From: a bacterium
GTDB lineage: Bacteria > UBP15 > UBA6099
Reading direction: 5' to 3'
Assembly: GCA_029573925.1 (NCBI GenBank)
Contig: JAKQBV010000452.1
Coordinates: forward strand, 1-7,369
DNA: 7,369 nt
Position numbers and translations under genes: made by a program. Positions 5,568-7,369 of this stretch are shown in pieces. Under the pieces are notes generated by a model. It saw nothing but the letters and a program-made list of their open reading frames with translations. It was not told the origin of the DNA and did no database searches. The first letter of the stretch is position 1, and each line of letters starts with the position of its first letter.

Positions 5568-6356
5568 TTATCGGTCTGCGCTGTGATTTATAAACTTTGG
5601 GGCTGATTCCGTCTTGGTGTCGGGTGCGGGCGGTTCGTTCATCTGAAAGTCGGGAAGATTGCGGATGGAGAATACGGGGAATCTATCGGAAATCCTGTGG
5701 GCGACGGCCCTGAAAAAATCCGGGCCGTACGCAGGGACTCTGAGCAGAGACGAGTCGAGAGAATCCACCGGGTGGAACTGCTGGAGGTGGTATGCCGCCG
5801 CTCCGTGAATCTCTTCAGCCATCTCATCGATGTCAAAAGGGTCGTGCAGAGAAGGATGTACGGTGGTTCGGAACTCATATCGGCAGGTTGCCCGGTGAAT
5901 CAGCAACATGGCGGAAGCGTGAACCCGTTCCGCCATTCCTTTTGCGTCTATGACAGAGTCCAGTTTTCTGAGCGGAGCCTTATAGTCCATCGCGACATAT
6001 TCAGCCAGCCGCTCCTCTATAATCCATTCCAACGTTTCAGGGTTGCTGCCGTTGGTGTCGATTTTGACATCAACGCCGATGCGCTTAACCGCGCAAAGGA
6101 AATCAATTATTCCGTGGTTGAGAGTCGGCTCGCCGCCCGTAATCACCACGCCATCAATAAACCCGCGCCTGAGTTTAAGCTCGCGAAGGATCTCTTCGGC
6201 GTCAACGTCAGGAACAGTGTCGGCTGATATCAGGTCCCTGTTGTAACAGAATCTGCATCTGAAGTTGCAGCCGCCGACAAAGACTATGGACGCGACGCGT
6301 CCGGGATAGTCAATTAGCGAAGTTCCCTGAAACCATTTTATCGGCAACGAATTCAT
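5568..6356 (-). CDS. nrdG: Anaerobic ribonucleotide reductase activating protein (radical SAM)
   Basis: A 262-residue radical-SAM enzyme that uses a [4Fe-4S] cluster and S-adenosylmethionine to create the glycyl radical on class III ribonucleotide reductase. The cluster motif is C30-x3-C34-x2-C37; the opening segment F-Q-G-T-S-L-I-D-Y-P-G (9-19) is typical of the NrdG2-type activase, and T-G-G-E-P is at 73-77. ATG 6356 is the only reasonable start, because conserved sequence begins within ten codons; it is preceded by a modest GGTGG. The gene overlaps the end of the upstream small radical-domain gene by 47 bases, suggesting translational coupling. The C-terminus carries an extra Pro/Glu/Thr-rich tail (about 240-262) of no evident function. 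The nrdD neighbourhood confirms the assignment over a pyruvate formate-lyase activase. Confidence 0.9.
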   Translation of the reverse strand: MNSLPIKWFQGTSLIDYPGRVASIVFVGGCNFRCRFCYNRDLISADTVPDVDAEEILRELKLRRGFIDGVVITGGEPTLNHGIIDFLCAVKRIGVDVKIDTNGSNPETLEWIIEERLAEYVAMDYKAPLRKLDSVIDAKGMAERVHASAMLLIHRATCRYEFRTTVHPSLHDPFDIDEMAEEIHGAAAYHLQQFHPVDSLDSSLLRVPAYGPDFFRAVAHRISDRFPVFSIRNLPDFQMNEPPAPDTKTESAPKFINHSADR

Positions 6357-6519
6357 TTTCCACCGCCATGGAGCGAGTTATCTCAGAGTCGAACGAAGCC
6401 GTTTCGTACACAACTCGGTTGTTGAACTCTTCTCGCTTTCCGACGTTCCAGTGTTTCACCGGGCGAAAATATCCGACCACCCGGGCGTACACTTCAGTTT
6501 GTTCTTTGCATGATGCCAT
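6310..6519 (-). CDS. Detached glycyl-radical tail of anaerobic ribonucleotide reductase (NrdD)
   Basis: A 69-codon gene between nrdD and nrdG. Residues 8-32 (T-E-V-Y-A-R-V-V-G-Y-F-R-P-V-K-H-W-N, then G-K-R-E-E-F) match the extreme C-terminus of ordinary class III reductases, which bears the radical glycine in the R-V-x-G-Y motif; here that is Gly16. The main nrdD reading frame stops before this segment, so the radical site would be supplied by a separate small polypeptide. It has its own Shine-Dalgarno AAAGGA (6535-6530, minus strand). It lies in the same frame as nrdD but beyond two in-frame TGA codons (6600-6598, 6537-6535). Residues 36-69 extend past the usual NrdD end and partly overlap the nrdG start. 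The alternative, a pseudogenised or misassembled NrdD tail, is less likely given the intact motif and the ribosome binding site. Confidence 0.8.
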   Translation of the reverse strand: MASCKEQTEVYARVVGYFRPVKHWNVGKREEFNNRVVYETASFDSEITRSMAVENEFVADKMVSGNFAN

Positions 6520-6529
6520 TGTTTTATAT

Positions 6530-6535
6530 TCCTTT
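6530..6535 (-). promoter_or_regulatory. Ribosome binding site of the detached radical-domain gene
   Basis: AAAGGA on the minus strand, ten bases before ATG 6519-6517. It matters because it supports independent translation of the small gene rather than its being a leftover 3' fragment of nrdD. Its first base is the last base of the second in-frame TGA. Confidence 0.6.
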
Positions 6536-6544
6536 CATAGATTT

Positions 6545-6580
6545 CGGCGGGCGTTCGCCGCGATGCGGCGCTTCTCGCCG
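6545..6580. repeat. GC-rich palindrome cluster between nrdD and the radical-domain gene
   Basis: CGCCGC (6556-6561) and GCGGCG (6565-6570) form a perfect six-base stem with a three-base loop. CGGCG at 6545-6549 and CGCCG at 6576-6580 flank it and offer alternative pairings. It lies in the 78-base gap between the nrdD stop and the small gene, on the same transcript. It could be an intercistronic processing, attenuation or mRNA-stabilising structure. There is no T-run, so it is not an obvious terminator. Confidence 0.5.
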
Positions 6581-6597
6581 GAACTAATCGACGGAGT

Positions 6598-7369
6598 TCA
6601 GGCGTTTGCCGCCGTCTCCTCCTCGTCATCGTCATAGGGGCACGTATGATGCGCCCCGGATATATATCCGTGTTTCGGACAGATGGTGAATGTCGGCGAA
6701 ATGGAAAAATATGGCAGTCTGAAGTTCTCAGCAATCTTGCGCACCAGCTTCTTGCACACCATCGGGTCCTCGATGCTTTCGCCGATGAAACCGTGCAGGA
6801 CGGTCCCGCCGGTGTACTTCGCCTGAAGCTCGTCCTGATGGGTGAGCGCGGCGAATATGTCGTTCGTGGCGTCCACCGGAAGCTGGGAGGAGTTGGTATA
6901 GAAAGGCTGCTCCTTGCCCGATGCGATGATTTTCGGAAAGCTCTTCCTGTCGAGCCGGGCGAGCCTGTAAGATGTGCCTTCGCCGGGAGTGGCTTCGAGG
7001 TTGTAGCTGACTTCCTCTTTGCTGTTCAACTGATAGTCTTTAACGCGGTCGCGCATGTGGTCGAGAACTCTGAGAGCGAACTCGCGGCCTTCAGGGGTGT
7101 CTATTCCCTTGCCGAGATAGTTCAGGCAGCATTCGTGCATGCCGATGAGGCCGATGGTTGAAAAGTGATTCGCCCAGTACGCGCCTCTGACGCTTTTGAC
7201 ATTGGCAAGATAGAACTTCGAGTAAGGATAAAGCGTTTGGTCTGTGAAATGTTCGAGCACCTTGCGCTTGGTGTCGAGGCTTTCGCGGGCCAGATCCATC
7301 AGTTCATCGACTTGCTCAAAGAAATGAACGTCGTCTGTGGCGGTGTAGCCGATTCGCGGCATGTTGAGC
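6598..7369 (-). CDS. nrdD: Anaerobic ribonucleoside-triphosphate reductase, catalytic chain (5' end missing)
   Basis: The C-terminal ~256 codons of NrdD; the gene enters from the right edge, and the ATG at 7362 is internal (L-N-M-P-R-I-G-Y corresponds to a conserved strand in the middle of the protein). NrdD reduces ribonucleoside triphosphates to deoxyribonucleotides without oxygen, using a glycyl radical made by NrdG. Numbering from that Met, conserved stretches include N-H-F-S-T-I-G-L-I-G-M-H-E (66-78), Y-N-L-E-A-T-P-G-E-G-T-S-Y-R-L-A (120-135), Y-T-N-S-S-Q-L-P-V (155-163), H-Q-D-E-L-Q...Y-T-G-G-T-V (175-188), and C228-P-K-H231-G-Y with C241-P, the first three positions of the C-terminal metal site. 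The chain then stops in an acidic tail (D-D-D-E-E-E-T-A-A-N-A) with no fourth ligand and no radical glycine. Those appear to be supplied by the next gene, 78 bases downstream. Stop is TGA (6600-6598). Confidence 0.93.
   Translation of the reverse strand, partial: LNMPRIGYTATDDVHFFEQVDELMDLARESLDTKRKVLEHFTDQTLYPYSKFYLANVKSVRGAYWANHFSTIGLIGMHECCLNYLGKGIDTPEGREFALRVLDHMRDRVKDYQLNSKEEVSYNLEATPGEGTSYRLARLDRKSFPKIIASGKEQPFYTNSSQLPVDATNDIFAALTHQDELQAKYTGGTVLHGFIGESIEDPMVCKKLVRKIAENFRLPYFSISPTFTICPKHGYISGAHHTCPYDDDEEETAANA

Noticed and set aside
5568..6356. A pyruvate formate-lyase activating enzyme instead of NrdG.
   Set aside because: The F-Q-G-T-S-L-I-D-Y-P-G opening and the adjacent nrdD and radical tail fit the ribonucleotide reductase activase.
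6520..6600. Possible selenocysteine or stop readthrough at the nrdD TGA, since the downstream radical-domain gene is in the same frame.
   Set aside because: A second in-frame TGA lies at 6537-6535. The intervening translation does not resemble NrdD, the TGA is not at a known Cys position, and the downstream gene has its own Shine-Dalgarno and ATG. TGA also ends rnfA, rseC and the cytochrome normally, which argues against recoding.

Overview
The window looks like part of the chromosome of an anaerobic, Gram-negative-type bacterium. It carries the end of an Rnf ion-pumping complex, a very heme-rich exported c-type cytochrome, and an oxygen-sensitive class III ribonucleotide reductase. I cannot name the lineage. 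Base composition and codon use look even across the window, and I see no insertion sequence, tRNA, rRNA, CRISPR array or phage gene.

Left part, plus strand (1-3175): the last three genes of an rnf operon in the usual E-A-B order, namely the 3' end of rnfE, a complete rnfA, and an enlarged rnfB. The first ~195 residues of RnfB are a normal membrane-anchored iron-sulfur subunit. They run in frame into a complete GltD/NfnB-like flavin- and NAD(P)H-binding module, giving a 699-residue protein. A good intrinsic terminator follows (3182-3225). rnfC, rnfD and rnfG would be expected to the left of the window.

Middle (3226-5540): an rseC-like gene, which belongs to the SoxR-reducing/Rnf neighbourhood, lies on the minus strand and converges on rnfB. 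It shares an 80-base intergenic region with a divergent gene for an exported 539-residue cytochrome with 23 heme-binding motifs. Twenty-two of these are arranged as 11 tandem two-heme modules of about 40 residues. A strong terminator ends this gene (5507-5539).

Right part, minus strand (5568-7369, read right to left): the 3' end of nrdD (catalytic subunit of anaerobic ribonucleoside-triphosphate reductase), a separate 69-codon ORF carrying the conserved glycyl-radical segment (R-V-V-G-Y) normally found at the NrdD C-terminus, and nrdG, the radical-SAM activase, which overlaps the small ORF by 47 bases. The class III reductase therefore appears to be split, with the radical glycine on its own small polypeptide.

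Working hypothesis: the Rnf complex with its fused NAD(P)H module exchanges electrons between ferredoxin, NAD(H) and NADP(H) at the inner membrane. The 23-heme cytochrome may carry electrons across the periplasm or out of the cell. Rnf-cytochrome association has precedent in Methanosarcina (MmcA) and Desulfovibrio, but a protein this heme-rich and the RnfB fusion make this locus stand out. The functional link is inferred from gene neighbourhood only.
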